Assembly: GCA_900468625.1 (NCBI GenBank)
Contig: UBUL01000039.1
Coordinates: 62,001-126,000, forward strand
Origin: Hyphomicrobiales bacterium
GTDB lineage: Bacteria; Pseudomonadota; Alphaproteobacteria; Rhizobiales; Rhizobiaceae
Length of the DNA stretch: 64,000 nucleotides
Direction: 5' to 3'
Position numbers and translations under genes: made by a program. Of the stretch, positions 7,093-17,956 are shown piece after piece. Positions within the stretch are counted from its first letter, which is position 1; every line of letters starts with the position of its first letter. A model generated the notes under the pieces. That model was not told where the DNA came from, searched no databases, and was given only the letters and a program-made list of their open reading frames with translations.

Positions 7093-8352
7093 ATGAGCAT
7101 CACCATCACCTACCGTATTGAAACGCCCGGCAGCATCGAGGCGATGGCCCGCAAGATCGCCAGCGATCAGTCGACCGGCACTTTCGTCGCGGTGCCGGGC
7201 GAGACGGAAGAGCTCAAGGCGCGGGTCGCCGCGCGGGTCACCGCGATCCGCCCGCTTGCCGACGCCGAGCGCCCGACCTGGCCGGAAGTCACCGAAGGCC
7301 ACGGTCCGATCCATCGCGCCGATGTCGATATCGCCTTTCCGCTGGACGCGATCGGCACCGATCTTGCAGCGCTGATGACGATCGCGATCGGCGGCGTCTT
7401 CTCGATCAAGGGCATGACCGGCATCCGCATCGTCGACATGAAGCTGCCGGTGGCTTTTCGCGAGGCGCATCCGGGTCCGCAATTCGGCGTTACCGGTAGC
7501 ATGCGCCTGACCGGCGTCAGCGGCCGCCCGATCATCGGCACCATCGTCAAGCCAGCACTCGGTCTGCGGCCGAAGGAGACCGCCGCCCTCGTCGGCGAAC
7601 TGATCGGCTCCGGCGTCGATTTCATCAAGGACGACGAGAAGCTGATGAGCCCAGCCTATTCGCCGCTCAAAGAGCGTATCGAGGCCATCATGCCGCTGAT
7701 CCTCGACCATGAGCAGAAGACCGGCAAGAAGGTGATGTATGCCTTCGGCATTTCCCATGCCGATCCAGATGAGATGATGCGCAACCACGATCTCGTGCTG
7801 AAGGCGGGGGGCAATTGCGCCGTCGTCAATATCAACTCCATCGGCTTTGGTGGCATGAGCTTCCTGCGCAAGCGTTCGGGACTGGTGCTGCATGCGCACC
7901 GCAACGGCTGGGACGTACTGACCCGTCATCCCGGCGCAGGCATGGATTTTAAGGTATACCAGCAATTCTGGCGCCTGCTCGGCGTCGACCAGTTCCAGAT
8001 CAACGGCATCAGGGTCAAATATTGGGAGCCGGACGACAGTTTCGTCGAATCCTTCAAGGCAATCACCACGCCGCTTTTCGATCCGTCTGACTGTCCGCTT
8101 CCCGTCGCCGGCTCCGGCCAATGGGGTGGCCAGGCACCCGAAACCTATCAGCGCACCGGCCGGACGACCGATCTTCTCTACCTCTGCGGCGGTGGCATCG
8201 TCAGCCACCCCTTCGGACCAGCCGCGGGCGTTCGCGCGATTAAGCAGGCCTGGCAGGCGGCAGTTTGCGGCATACCGCTATCCGACTATGCGAGGGATCA
8301 TCCGGAGCTTGCCGCCTCTATCGCGAAATTCAGTGACGGCAAGGGCGCGTAA
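7093..8352 (+). CDS. oiaX: RuBisCO-like protein, 3-oxo-isoapionate-4-phosphate decarboxylase
   Basis: OiaX decarboxylates 3-oxo-isoapionate 4-phosphate to L-erythrulose 1-phosphate in D-apionate breakdown. The 419-residue protein is a form IV RuBisCO-like protein: an N-terminal alpha/beta domain (about 1-125) and a TIM barrel. It keeps GTIVKPALGL (Lys153, matching RuBisCO Lys175, but Ala where Lys177 would be) and GVDFIKDDEKL, with the carbamylatable Lys179 and the metal ligands Asp181 and Glu182. It has an intact Mg site but lacks the complete CO2-fixing set, so it is not a carboxylase. The adjacent DUF1537 kinase, ApnO and ApsD make the apionate assignment stronger than the methylthioribulose alternative. 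The ribosome site GAGGAG is rather distant (about 14 bases). Confidence 0.88.
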   Translation: MSITITYRIETPGSIEAMARKIASDQSTGTFVAVPGETEELKARVAARVTAIRPLADAERPTWPEVTEGHGPIHRADVDIAFPLDAIGTDLAALMTIAIGGVFSIKGMTGIRIVDMKLPVAFREAHPGPQFGVTGSMRLTGVSGRPIIGTIVKPALGLRPKETAALVGELIGSGVDFIKDDEKLMSPAYSPLKERIEAIMPLILDHEQKTGKKVMYAFGISHADPDEMMRNHDLVLKAGGNCAVVNINSIGFGGMSFLRKRSGLVLHAHRNGWDVLTRHPGAGMDFKVYQQFWRLLGVDQFQINGIRVKYWEPDDSFVESFKAITTPLFDPSDCPLPVAGSGQWGGQAPETYQRTGRTTDLLYLCGGGIVSHPFGPAAGVRAIKQAWQAAVCGIPLSDYARDHPELAASIAKFSDGKGA

Positions 8353-8356
8353 TAGG

Positions 8357-9709
8357 ATGCCCAGTCTTCCAGCGATGTCCAATCTTCTTCTCAGCTATTA
8401 CGGCGACGACTTCACCGGCTCGACCGACGTCATGGAGGCACTTGCCTCAAACGGCGTGCCGACCGCTCTCTTTCTCGGCGTTCCGAGCGAGGCCATGCTG
8501 GAGCGGTTCAAGGATTGCCGCGCCATCGGCATCGCCGGCACCAGCCGCAGCGAAACGCCGCAATGGATGGACGAGCATCTGACGTCCGTCTTCAAATGGC
8601 TGAAAAGTCTTGATGCGGCCCTATGCCATTACAAGGTCTGCTCGACTTTCGATTCCAGCCCCGGGATCGGCAACATCGGCAAGGCGATCGAGATCGGCAA
8701 GGCGCTCTTTAAGCAAACCGTCGTGCCGGTCGTCGTCGGAGCGCCGCAGCTTAGGCGTTACACGGCCTTCGGCCATCTCTTTGCCGCCTATCAGGGGCAG
8801 GTGTTCCGCATCGACCGCCATCCGGTCATGAGCCGGCATCCGGTCACGCCGATGGGCGAGGCCGATCTGACCGTCCATTTGGGCAGGCAAACGTCCCTCC
8901 CCGTCAACCTGGCCGACCTCGTCACGATCCGGGCGATCGATGCCAATGCGCGGATCGATGCGCTGGCCGCGGAAGAGGCAGGTATTCTACTTCTCGATGT
9001 GGACGGCCCGGAAACCCAGGCTGCCGCCGGACAGCAGCTATGGCGTCTTGCAGCCAAGGGCAACGCCTTCGTCGCAGGCTCATCTGGCGTCGAATATGCC
9101 CTTCTCGATGCCTGGCGCAACGAAGGTCTGATCGGAGAGAAGCCGGAGTTCGCTTCTCCGGGTAAGGTGGATCGCCTGGCGGTCGTTTCGGGCAGCGTAT
9201 CGCTAACGACCGAGCGGCAAATCCGCCGTGCCATGGCCTATGGTTTTGACGGCGTCGATCTCGATCCATTGGTGCTTGTTGGCGAAAATGCCGAGCTGGC
9301 GCTGGATGCTGCGGTGGCCGCGGGCGTGGCCAGCCTCAAGGCCGGCCGTAGCGTCATTCTTCACACGGCACTCGGCCCTTCGGCCGACCGTGGCGGCGAT
9401 ATCGACCGTATTCCCGGCGCACGCCATCGTCTCGGCCAGGCCCTCGGCACGATCCTGCGACGTCTGATCGAACAGGAAAATCTCGGCCGCGCCGTTATTG
9501 CCGGCGGCGACACGTCGAGTCACGCTTTGAAGGAATTGCGGGTCGAGGCCCTGACGACACTTCTCCCATTGCCGCAAACACCGGGTTCACCGCTTTGCGC
9601 CGCCCATGGCAGCTACGCGCCTACCAACGGTCTGCAGATCGCGCTGAAGGGCGGGCAGGTCGGCATTGACGATTACTTCGCGCAGATCCGCGACGGCAGA
9701 GGATCATAA
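8357..9709 (+). CDS. oiaK: 3-oxo-isoapionate kinase (DUF1537 four-carbon acid sugar kinase family)
   Basis: OiaK phosphorylates 3-oxo-isoapionate at O4, making the substrate of OiaX. The 450-residue protein has the two-part DUF1537 architecture. The N-terminal sugar-acid-binding half begins SYYGDDFTGSTDVMEAL. The C-terminal nucleotide-binding half contains VIAGGDTSSHALKEL and PGSPLCAAHG. It follows oiaX by 4 bases. ATG at 8357 is chosen for close coupling; ATG at 8375 (MSNLLLSYYG) is also possible. DUF1537 kinases otherwise act on threonate, erythronate or 2-oxo-tetronate. The RuBisCO-like neighbour marks this one as the apionate version. Confidence 0.87.
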   Translation: MPSLPAMSNLLLSYYGDDFTGSTDVMEALASNGVPTALFLGVPSEAMLERFKDCRAIGIAGTSRSETPQWMDEHLTSVFKWLKSLDAALCHYKVCSTFDSSPGIGNIGKAIEIGKALFKQTVVPVVVGAPQLRRYTAFGHLFAAYQGQVFRIDRHPVMSRHPVTPMGEADLTVHLGRQTSLPVNLADLVTIRAIDANARIDALAAEEAGILLLDVDGPETQAAAGQQLWRLAAKGNAFVAGSSGVEYALLDAWRNEGLIGEKPEFASPGKVDRLAVVSGSVSLTTERQIRRAMAYGFDGVDLDPLVLVGENAELALDAAVAAGVASLKAGRSVILHTALGPSADRGGDIDRIPGARHRLGQALGTILRRLIEQENLGRAVIAGGDTSSHALKELRVEALTTLLPLPQTPGSPLCAAHGSYAPTNGLQIALKGGQVGIDDYFAQIRDGRGS

Positions 9710-9732
9710 TTGTGCATTCTTCGGTAGGCAGT

Positions 9733-9771
9733 TGGCATACTCATTGACTCATTATACCACTTACGATACCA
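9733..9771. promoter_or_regulatory. Triple GntR/NanR-type half-sites ahead of apnO
   Basis: TGGCATA (9733-9739), TATACCA (9753-9759) and GATACCA (9765-9771) lie within 40 bases. The second is embedded in CTCATTATACCA, identical to the element before oiaX, and the first is followed by CTCATT as in that element. The last half-site is 27 bases before the apnO start, so binding should block initiation. It shows that apnO has its own promoter 90 bases after oiaK. Confidence 0.6.
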
Positions 9772-9798
9772 CACTCTCAAAGTGAACGAGGTACTAAC

Positions 9799-11648
<1,850 letters not shown>

Positions 11649-11668
11649 TGGCGGACCGGTAAGCTTGG

Positions 11669-11693
11669 AGAGCGCGGACGAACCGCGCTCTCT
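11669..11693 (+). other. Strong hairpin after the binding-protein gene (mRNA stabiliser type)
   Basis: GAGAGCGCGG and CCGCGCTCTC form a 10-bp perfect stem with a 5-base loop 20 bases past the stop. No U tract follows, so full termination is unlikely. Such hairpins shield binding-protein messages from 3' exonucleases and give the higher stoichiometry these proteins need. Confidence 0.6.
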
Positions 11694-11725
11694 GAATGTT
11701 TTCGCGCAAGATCGAGGTGCATTGC

Positions 11726-12370
11726 ATGTTGAGGATCAGAGGCGCGCTCGTGGCCTTTGTATTGGCCGCGGCATTGCCCGGCTGCAAGATTATCAAGACA
11801 CCGACGCCCGAGGAGAAGGCGGCAGCGGCGGCAAAGACTGCCTTCGATCCCACGGCAAAGGTCGATGCGATCTGGCAGTCTCAGGTTCTTCCCGACATCG
11901 ACAAACGCGCGGGCGACCTAGCGACGGTGTTGCAGGCGATAAAATCGAACCCGGACGATGCCGGCGCGAAATATGGAAATCCGCGAAAACAGGCGTCATC
12001 GCCCTGGACCTATGCCGTCAAGCTGAGCGGCAAGATCGTTGCTGCCGACACAGCCTCCCGCGCCGGAACCCTCGATGTCGATGTGGATGGCGACGGCAAG
12101 GCGGACGCGAAGGTGCAGATCGGCCCGGCGGTCCGCGGCACGGCACTGCGCGACGCGCTCGATTTCCTCGACTTCAACGAATTCAGGAACCAGATCGAAT
12201 GGGCTCAATTCGGCAAAGCCTTCAATGAGAAGGCAAACTCATCCTTTCTGGCGGCCCTGCCCCGCGACGGGCTGATCGGAAAGACGATCAACGTGACCGG
12301 TGCGTTTCCGCTGCCTGCATCCGGTCAGCTTCCGCTGATCACCCCCTCGGCCCTGAAATTGGGGCAATGA
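11726..12370 (+). CDS. DUF2291 lipoprotein of the sugar importer operon
   Basis: This 214-residue protein has a lipoprotein signal (hydrophobic stretch AFVLAAALPGC, lipobox LPGC ending at residue 20) and a DUF2291 domain. The mature part includes DAIWQSQVLPDIDKRAGDLATVL and a stretch of alternating Asp/Gly (DVDVDGDGKADAKVQIGP) that may bind metal. DUF2291 genes recur between binding-protein and ATPase genes of CUT2 sugar operons, but their role is not established. An accessory periplasmic function in uptake is inferred. AGGTG precedes the ATG at 11726; ATG at 11696 upstream would spoil the signal sequence. It overlaps the ATPase gene by ATGA. Confidence 0.82.
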   Translation: MLRIRGALVAFVLAAALPGCKIIKTPTPEEKAAAAAKTAFDPTAKVDAIWQSQVLPDIDKRAGDLATVLQAIKSNPDDAGAKYGNPRKQASSPWTYAVKLSGKIVAADTASRAGTLDVDVDGDGKADAKVQIGPAVRGTALRDALDFLDFNEFRNQIEWAQFGKAFNEKANSSFLAALPRDGLIGKTINVTGAFPLPASGQLPLITPSALKLGQ

Positions 12371-13920
12371 CCATGAGCGAAATGCGAAATAACGACATCA
12401 TCCTGCGTTTGGAGGACGTTTCCAAGGTTTATTCCGGCATCGTTGCCGTCAAGCACGCCAACCTCGAACTGCATCGCGGCGCGGTCAACGTGCTCGTCGG
12501 CGAAAACGGTGCCGGCAAATCCACCCTGATGAAGATTATCGCCGGCGTCGAACGGCCGACCTCGGGCTGCATCCTGCTCGAGGGCGAAGAGGTCTCCTTC
12601 AGCAGCCCGGCCGACGCGCAGGCCCGCGGAATCGGCATGATCTTCCAGGAGCTCAATCTTTTCGCCAACATGACAGTGGCCGAGAATATCTTTGCCACGC
12701 GCGAAATCACCCGCGGCGTCTTCGGCATCGATCACAAGGCGCAGATCGCAAGGGCCAACGAGTTTCTGGATCGGCTCGATGCCGGCATCAGCGCCGAAAC
12801 CATGGTGGAAGACCTGCCGATCGGGCAGCAGCAGCTTGTCGAGATCGCCAAGGCCATCTCGCTCGATGCCCGCATTCTCATCATGGACGAGCCGACATCG
12901 GCGCTATCAGCGGCGGAAGTCGACATTCTGTTCAAGGTCATTGCAGAGCTTAAGGCTCAAGGCGTGGCGATCGTCTATATCTCGCACCGGCTGGAAGAGC
13001 TGATGCGGATCGGCGATTACATCACCGTCCTGCGCGACGGGCAGATCACCGGCCAGGCCATCGTTCGCGATATCGATACGAAGTGGATCGTCCGCTCGAT
13101 GATCGGATCGGATGCCAAGGACTTTGCCAGGGACGGAGGCCATACGATCGGCAAGGAAGCCTTCCGTGCCGAGGAGATCAGCCTGCCGCGACGTACGGGC
13201 GGCCTTGCCGTCGATCATGTCTCGCTGTCGGTGCGCGCCGGCGAAATCCTCGGCATCTACGGCCTGATGGGTGCCGGACGCAGCGAATTCTTCGAATGCG
13301 TGATGGGCCGGCATATACATTCGACCGGGCGAATCTACATCGACGGAGTCGAGATCCGCGCCCGCGACACCACCCGGCGCATCCGGAACGGCCTTGCATT
13401 GATCCCCGAGGATCGGCAGCGCGAAGGATTGGTGCAGGTCCTGTCCATCGCCGGCAACCTGACGCTTGCAAGCCTCGGCCGCTTCGCCCGGCTGCTTTTC
13501 CATATCGATCCGGCGGCCGAAAAGAATGCCATTCGCGGCATGATCCGCGATCTCTCGATCAAGGCCCCCAATCCGGATTTCGAGGTCACCTCCATGTCCG
13601 GCGGCAACCAGCAGAAGGTCGTCATCGGCAAGGCGCTGATGACCGACCCGAAGGTGCTTCTGATGGACGAGCCGAGCCGCGGCATTGATGTCGGCGCCAA
13701 GGCCGACGTCTTCCGTACCATGCGCAGGCTCGCCGGCAAGGGCCTGGCAATCTTGTTTTCAACATCGGACCTTGAAGAGGTCATGGCCCTTTCAGACCGC
13801 ATCGCCGTGCTCAGCAACGGCAAGCTCGTGACCGTTCTCGACAGAAGCGAAGCGACGGAAGAGGCCATCATCGCGGCATCCGCCAAGGGACACGGACATA
13901 CAGGGAAACTCGCGTCATGA
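12367..13920 (+). CDS. Ribose-type ABC transporter ATP-binding protein (two ABC domains)
   Basis: This 517-residue RbsA/MglA-like protein powers the importer of the preceding binding protein. It has two tandem ABC domains. The first has GENGAGKST (Walker A, about residues 46-54), QQLVEIAKA and ILIMDEPTSAL (Walker B). The second, at about 265-500, has the degenerate GLMGAGRSE in place of Walker A, SGGNQQKVVIGKAL and LLMDEPSRGIDVG. A degenerate second Walker A is normal in this family. It overlaps the DUF2291 gene and the permease gene by ATGA at each end, so all three are translationally coupled. Confidence 0.92.
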   Translation: MTMSEMRNNDIILRLEDVSKVYSGIVAVKHANLELHRGAVNVLVGENGAGKSTLMKIIAGVERPTSGCILLEGEEVSFSSPADAQARGIGMIFQELNLFANMTVAENIFATREITRGVFGIDHKAQIARANEFLDRLDAGISAETMVEDLPIGQQQLVEIAKAISLDARILIMDEPTSALSAAEVDILFKVIAELKAQGVAIVYISHRLEELMRIGDYITVLRDGQITGQAIVRDIDTKWIVRSMIGSDAKDFARDGGHTIGKEAFRAEEISLPRRTGGLAVDHVSLSVRAGEILGIYGLMGAGRSEFFECVMGRHIHSTGRIYIDGVEIRARDTTRRIRNGLALIPEDRQREGLVQVLSIAGNLTLASLGRFARLLFHIDPAAEKNAIRGMIRDLSIKAPNPDFEVTSMSGGNQQKVVIGKALMTDPKVLLMDEPSRGIDVGAKADVFRTMRRLAGKGLAILFSTSDLEEVMALSDRIAVLSNGKLVTVLDRSEATEEAIIAASAKGHGHTGKLAS

Positions 13921-14981
13921 CCGCAGATACGTCCTCCACCTTCGCGACCAATCGCTCGAACGGCTCCGTTCTCCTGACGCTGATGAAGCTCAGGACCTTC
14001 ATCGCGCTTTTTGCCGTCGTCATCTTCTTTGCGATTTTCGCGCCGAACTTCACCTCGACCGCCAACATCATCCTGATGTCCAAGCATGTCGCGCTCAACG
14101 CCTTTCTCGCCATGGGCATGACCTTCGTGATCATCACCGGCGGGATCGATCTTTCAGTCGGCTCCATCGTCGGCCTTTGCGGCATGGTGGCGGGCGCCCT
14201 CATCCTGAACGGTGTCGAACTGCCGATCGGCTATACCGTCTACTTCAACATCTACGAGATCATTCTGATTACGATCGCCGTCGGGCTGCTGATCGGGCTC
14301 ATCAATGGCCTGCTCATCACCAACCTCAATGTGGCGCCCTTCATCGCCACGCTCGGAACGCTTTATATAGCCCGCGGCCTCGCGCTCCTGTCTTCCGACG
14401 GGCAGACCTTCCCCAACCTTGTAGGACGGCCGGAATATGATACGACGGGCTTCGACGTCTTCGGCGCCGGCCGTCTGCTTGGCCTTCCGGTTTCCATCTG
14501 GATCCTGATCGTGCTGGCGCTCGCCGCCGCCTATGTCGCCCGTTCGACGCCGATCGGCCGGCACATCTTCGCCGTCGGCGGCAACGAACGCGCCGCGCGC
14601 ATGTCCGGCATCCGTGTCGATGTGGTCAAGATATTCGTCTATATGTTCTCGGGGCTTTGTGCCGCCATCGTCGGCATCGTCATTTCGTCGGAACTGATGG
14701 CGGCGCATCCGGCAACCGGCGAAAGCTTCGAACTGAACGCCATTGCGGCAGCCGTGCTCGGCGGCACCTCCATGTCGGGCGGGCGCGGCACCATCGGCGG
14801 TACGATCATCGGCGCCTTCGTCATTGGCATTCTTTCGGATGGCCTCGTCATGATGGGTGTCTCATCCTTCTGGCAGATGGTCATCAAGGGATGTGTCATT
14901 ATCATCGCTGTCGTCGTGGATCAGGCGCAACGGCGCCTCCAGCAGCGCGTCACTCTCATGCAAATGGCAAAGGCAGGCTGA
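13917..14981 (+). CDS. Ribose-type ABC transporter permease
   Basis: This 354-residue RbsC-like inner-membrane protein forms the channel of the importer with the ATPase at 12367-13920. It has about 8-10 hydrophobic segments. The conserved [12 protein letters not shown] lies near residue 78 and AVGGNERAARMSGI, the ATPase-contacting loop, near 218-231, followed by IAAAVLGGTSMSGGRGTIGGTIIGA. The first 20 residues are a polar cytoplasmic lead. It overlaps the ATPase stop and is followed one base later by apsD. That tight packing ties the transporter to apiose oxidation. Confidence 0.92.
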   Translation: MTADTSSTFATNRSNGSVLLTLMKLRTFIALFAVVIFFAIFAPNFTSTANIILMSKHVALNAFLAMGMTFVIITGGIDLSVGSIVGLCGMVAGALILNGVELPIGYTVYFNIYEIILITIAVGLLIGLINGLLITNLNVAPFIATLGTLYIARGLALLSSDGQTFPNLVGRPEYDTTGFDVFGAGRLLGLPVSIWILIVLALAAAYVARSTPIGRHIFAVGGNERAARMSGIRVDVVKIFVYMFSGLCAAIVGIVISSELMAAHPATGESFELNAIAAAVLGGTSMSGGRGTIGGTIIGAFVIGILSDGLVMMGVSSFWQMVIKGCVIIIAVVVDQAQRRLQQRVTLMQMAKAG

Positions 14982-14982
14982 A

Positions 14983-16017
14983 ATGGCAGAACTCAGGGGC
15001 GCATTGATCGGTTGCGGCTTCTTCGCGATCAATCAGATGCACGCGTGGCGAGATGTTCAAGGGGCTCGTATCGTCGCAATCTGCGACCGCGACCCGGAGC
15101 GGCTGAAGCTCGTCGGCGATCAGTTCGGCATGGAGCGCCGCTACGCGGATGCCGCAGCAATGTTTGCCGATGGCGGCTTCGATTTCGTCGACATTGCAAC
15201 GACGGTGGCAAGCCATCGCGCCCTCGTGGAGATGGCTGCATCCTACAAGATCCCGGCGATCTGCCAGAAACCCTTCGCAACGACGTTGAGCGATGCCAAG
15301 GCCATGGTCGCAGCCTGCGCTGAAGCCGGCGTGCCGCTGATGGTGCATGAGAATTTTCGCTGGCAGACACCCATTCAGGCGGTCAAGGCTGCTCTGCAAT
15401 CGGGCGCGATCGGCGAGCCATTCTGGGGCCGCTTCTCCTTCCGCTCCGGCTACGACGTTTTCTCTGGCCAGCCCTATTTGGCCGAAGGCGAACGGTTCAT
15501 CATCGAGGATCTCGGCATCCATACGCTCGATATCGCCCGCTTCATCCTCGGCGATGTCGCTTCGCTGACGGCCCGCACCAAGCGGGTCAATCCGAAGATC
15601 AAGGGCGAGGACGTCGCCACCATCCTGCTCGATCATGAGAATGGCGCGACATCGATCGTCGATGTTAGCTATGCCTCCAAGCTTGCGACCGAGCCATTCC
15701 CGGAGACGCTGATCGAACTCGACGGCACGAAGGGTAGCATTCGGCTGTCGCAGGGATATCGTCTCGAGGTCAACGGCCCTGATGGTGCGACCGTCTCGGA
15801 TGCCTCGCCGCAGCTTCTGTCCTGGGCCTCGCGTCCGTGGCACAACATCCAGGAAAGCGTCCTTGCGATCCAACAGCATTGGACAGACCGCCTTGCCGAT
15901 GGCGGCGAGACTTCCACCTCCGGCGCGGACAATCTCAAAACCTTTGCGCTTGTCGAAGCGGCCTATGAGAGCGCCGCCAGCAGGCGCGTGGTCGATATCG
16001 GAGCAACGTTGAAATGA
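14983..16017 (+). CDS. apsD: D-apiose dehydrogenase (Gfo/Idh/MocA family)
   Basis: ApsD oxidises D-apiose with NAD+ to D-apionolactone, the first step of the pathway in the cytoplasm. The 344-residue protein has an N-terminal Rossmann domain (LIGCGFFAINQMHAW, CDRDPERL) and the Gfo/Idh/MocA C-terminal domain. The EKP-like catalytic motif appears as CQKPFATTLSDAKAMV, with Lys retained, and the DxGxH-like DLGIHTLDIARF supplies the conserved His. The ATG is 2 bases after the permease stop. The 3' end overlaps apnL by ATGA, and the product of ApsD is the substrate of ApnL. Other family members oxidise inositol or glucose, but the context here is specific. Confidence 0.87.
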   Translation: MAELRGALIGCGFFAINQMHAWRDVQGARIVAICDRDPERLKLVGDQFGMERRYADAAAMFADGGFDFVDIATTVASHRALVEMAASYKIPAICQKPFATTLSDAKAMVAACAEAGVPLMVHENFRWQTPIQAVKAALQSGAIGEPFWGRFSFRSGYDVFSGQPYLAEGERFIIEDLGIHTLDIARFILGDVASLTARTKRVNPKIKGEDVATILLDHENGATSIVDVSYASKLATEPFPETLIELDGTKGSIRLSQGYRLEVNGPDGATVSDASPQLLSWASRPWHNIQESVLAIQQHWTDRLADGGETSTSGADNLKTFALVEAAYESAASRRVVDIGATLK

Positions 16018-17897
16018 CCACCGAGATCGATCCGTTTCAGCTCTACGGCACGCGCGAGACTGAAGCTGCGCCGGTCCGGCTGACCGCCGGTAGACTCACG
16101 GTCGATTTCAAGGATGGCAATCTTCGGACGATCCGCTATGACGGCGCGGAAGTCCTGCGAGGCGTTTCCTATCTGATCCGTGATCGCGATTGGGGCACTT
16201 ATGCTCCCGCTATCGACGACCTGCGGATCGATCAGCGTCAAGACGGCTTTTCCATCAGCTATGTCGCGCGCTGTGCAGGACCCGAAAAAACGGAACTAAC
16301 AATCAGCGTGCGGATTGTCGCTGAGGCAAACGAAGCACTGATCTTCGAAGCCGAGGCGCTCTCGAATACCGGGTTTGAAACCAACCGCTGCGGCTTTTGC
16401 ATACTGCATCCGATTGTCGCCGTCGCCGGCACGCCCGTCTTGGTGGAACATGTTGACGGCGCCCGCGAGAGCACACATTTCCCCGACCTCATCGAACCAT
16501 GGCAGCCCTTCAAAGACATGCGGGCAATCACCCATAGCGTAACCGCCGACGTGACCGCCGAATGCCGCATGGAGGGCGACACGTTCGAAATGGAAGACCA
16601 GCGCAACTGGTCGGACGCCTCCTACAAGACCTATGTTCGCCCGCTTGCCCAGCCCTGGCCCTATCGCATCCCGGCCGGCGAGCCTATGCGGCAGCGGATC
16701 GTTCTCACCATGGGCGGCATGCAGCGTCCGACCATCGCGCCGGCGGCGACCGTTGCGGACAAGCGTCCGATCACGCTGAATCTGGGAGAAAAGTCCGGGA
16801 CAATGCCTGCGATCGGGCTCGTCGTTACGCCCGAGGAAGCCGAGGCCACGCTCGCCGCGCGTAATCGGCTTGCGGAAATCGCGCCGCAGGAATTGCTCTT
16901 TCATTTCGACCCCGATGCCGGCCATGGCGTTGATGCCTTAAAATCCTTTGCGGCCATCGCAGCGCTTCATGCCGGACGATCGACTTTGGAAATCGCATTG
17001 CCGTGCCGCCTTGCTCCGCTTGCCGAAGCACAGCAAATCGCGACCCTGATGAGAGATGCCGGTTTCAAGCCTGACGCCGTTGTCATATCGCCTTCGGTCG
17101 ATCGGCAATCGACCCCGCCGGGCAGCAAATGGCCCGACTGCCCGCCTCTCGAAGACGTTTATGCGGCCGCGCATGCGGCCTTCCCCGATGTGCGTATCGG
17201 CGGCGGCATGCTAAGCTATTTTACCGAACTCAATCGCAAACGGGTGCCCGCCGATACGCTCGGCTTCATCACCCATTGCACCAGTCCGATCGTGCATGCG
17301 GCAGATGATCTCAGCGTCATGCAGACGCTGGAAGCCTTGCCCTTCATCACACGCTCGGTGCGCGCCATCTACGGTGACAAGCCTTACCGTATCGGCCCCT
17401 CGACCATACCGATGCGGCAGAACCCCTATGGCAGCCGGACCATGGACAATCCCCATGGCGCACGCATCGCCATGGCCAACAGCGATCCGCGGCACAATGC
17501 CCGCTTCGGCGAGGCCTTTGCGCTCGGCTATGCCGCCCGCGTCCTCGATGCCGGATTGGAGTGTCTGACGCTTTCGGCGCTGACCGGCTCTTTCGGCCTG
17601 ATCGCTGGCAAAAACGAGCCGTCGGTAGCGGGAAACGCCCGGCCGCTTTTCAAAGCCGTCTCCATCTTGTCCCGTCTTGCCGGCAGCCCGTGGCAAGAAT
17701 GCCTGTCGTCCGATCAGACCGCCGTGCTCGCCTTCATCACGACGAAAGCCGAAATGTCACCGCAACTCCATTTGGTCAACATCACACCCGTCTCGCAAGA
17801 AATCGAATTGGGGAAACTTCGTCTTTTGAAACAGCCCGGAAATGCCCGGCTGACACTTGCAGCCTATGAGGCGGTTTCCGCCGCTTTGATGGATTGA
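16014..17897 (+). CDS. apnL: D-apionate lactonase
   Basis: ApnL hydrolyses D-apionolactone to D-apionate, the entry compound for ApnO. The 627-residue protein has no signal peptide. It begins with a beta-rich region (about 1-240), and its second half has TIM-barrel-like features: PDVRIGGGMLSYFTELNRKR, GFITHCTSPIVHAADD and RYNPYG-like GPSTIPMRQNPYGSRTMDNPHG. It resembles glycoside-hydrolase-fold proteins rather than classical lactonases. Length agrees with characterised ApnL proteins of Rhizobiales as I remember them. It is the last gene tightly coupled to apsD; 59 bases separate it from dhaK. Confidence 0.83.
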   Translation: MTTEIDPFQLYGTRETEAAPVRLTAGRLTVDFKDGNLRTIRYDGAEVLRGVSYLIRDRDWGTYAPAIDDLRIDQRQDGFSISYVARCAGPEKTELTISVRIVAEANEALIFEAEALSNTGFETNRCGFCILHPIVAVAGTPVLVEHVDGARESTHFPDLIEPWQPFKDMRAITHSVTADVTAECRMEGDTFEMEDQRNWSDASYKTYVRPLAQPWPYRIPAGEPMRQRIVLTMGGMQRPTIAPAATVADKRPITLNLGEKSGTMPAIGLVVTPEEAEATLAARNRLAEIAPQELLFHFDPDAGHGVDALKSFAAIAALHAGRSTLEIALPCRLAPLAEAQQIATLMRDAGFKPDAVVISPSVDRQSTPPGSKWPDCPPLEDVYAAAHAAFPDVRIGGGMLSYFTELNRKRVPADTLGFITHCTSPIVHAADDLSVMQTLEALPFITRSVRAIYGDKPYRIGPSTIPMRQNPYGSRTMDNPHGARIAMANSDPRHNARFGEAFALGYAARVLDAGLECLTLSALTGSFGLIAGKNEPSVAGNARPLFKAVSILSRLAGSPWQECLSSDQTAVLAFITTKAEMSPQLHLVNITPVSQEIELGKLRLLKQPGNARLTLAAYEAVSAALMD

Positions 17898-17956
17898 CCT
17901 TCATTCGCAGACGCGCAAGTTAGTTCCAACGATCGCAATGATTTGGGAGTATCGGC

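Noticed and set aside
7093-8352. RuBisCO large subunit indicating CO2 fixation
   Set aside because: The second active-site Lys (matching RuBisCO Lys177) is Ala, there is no small subunit or phosphoribulokinase, and the kinase and oxidoisomerase neighbours fit the apionate decarboxylase.
13250-13290. Degenerate second Walker A (GLMGAGRSE) in the CUT2 ATPase as a sign of gene decay
   Set aside because: This replacement is normal in RbsA/MglA-type two-domain ATPases.
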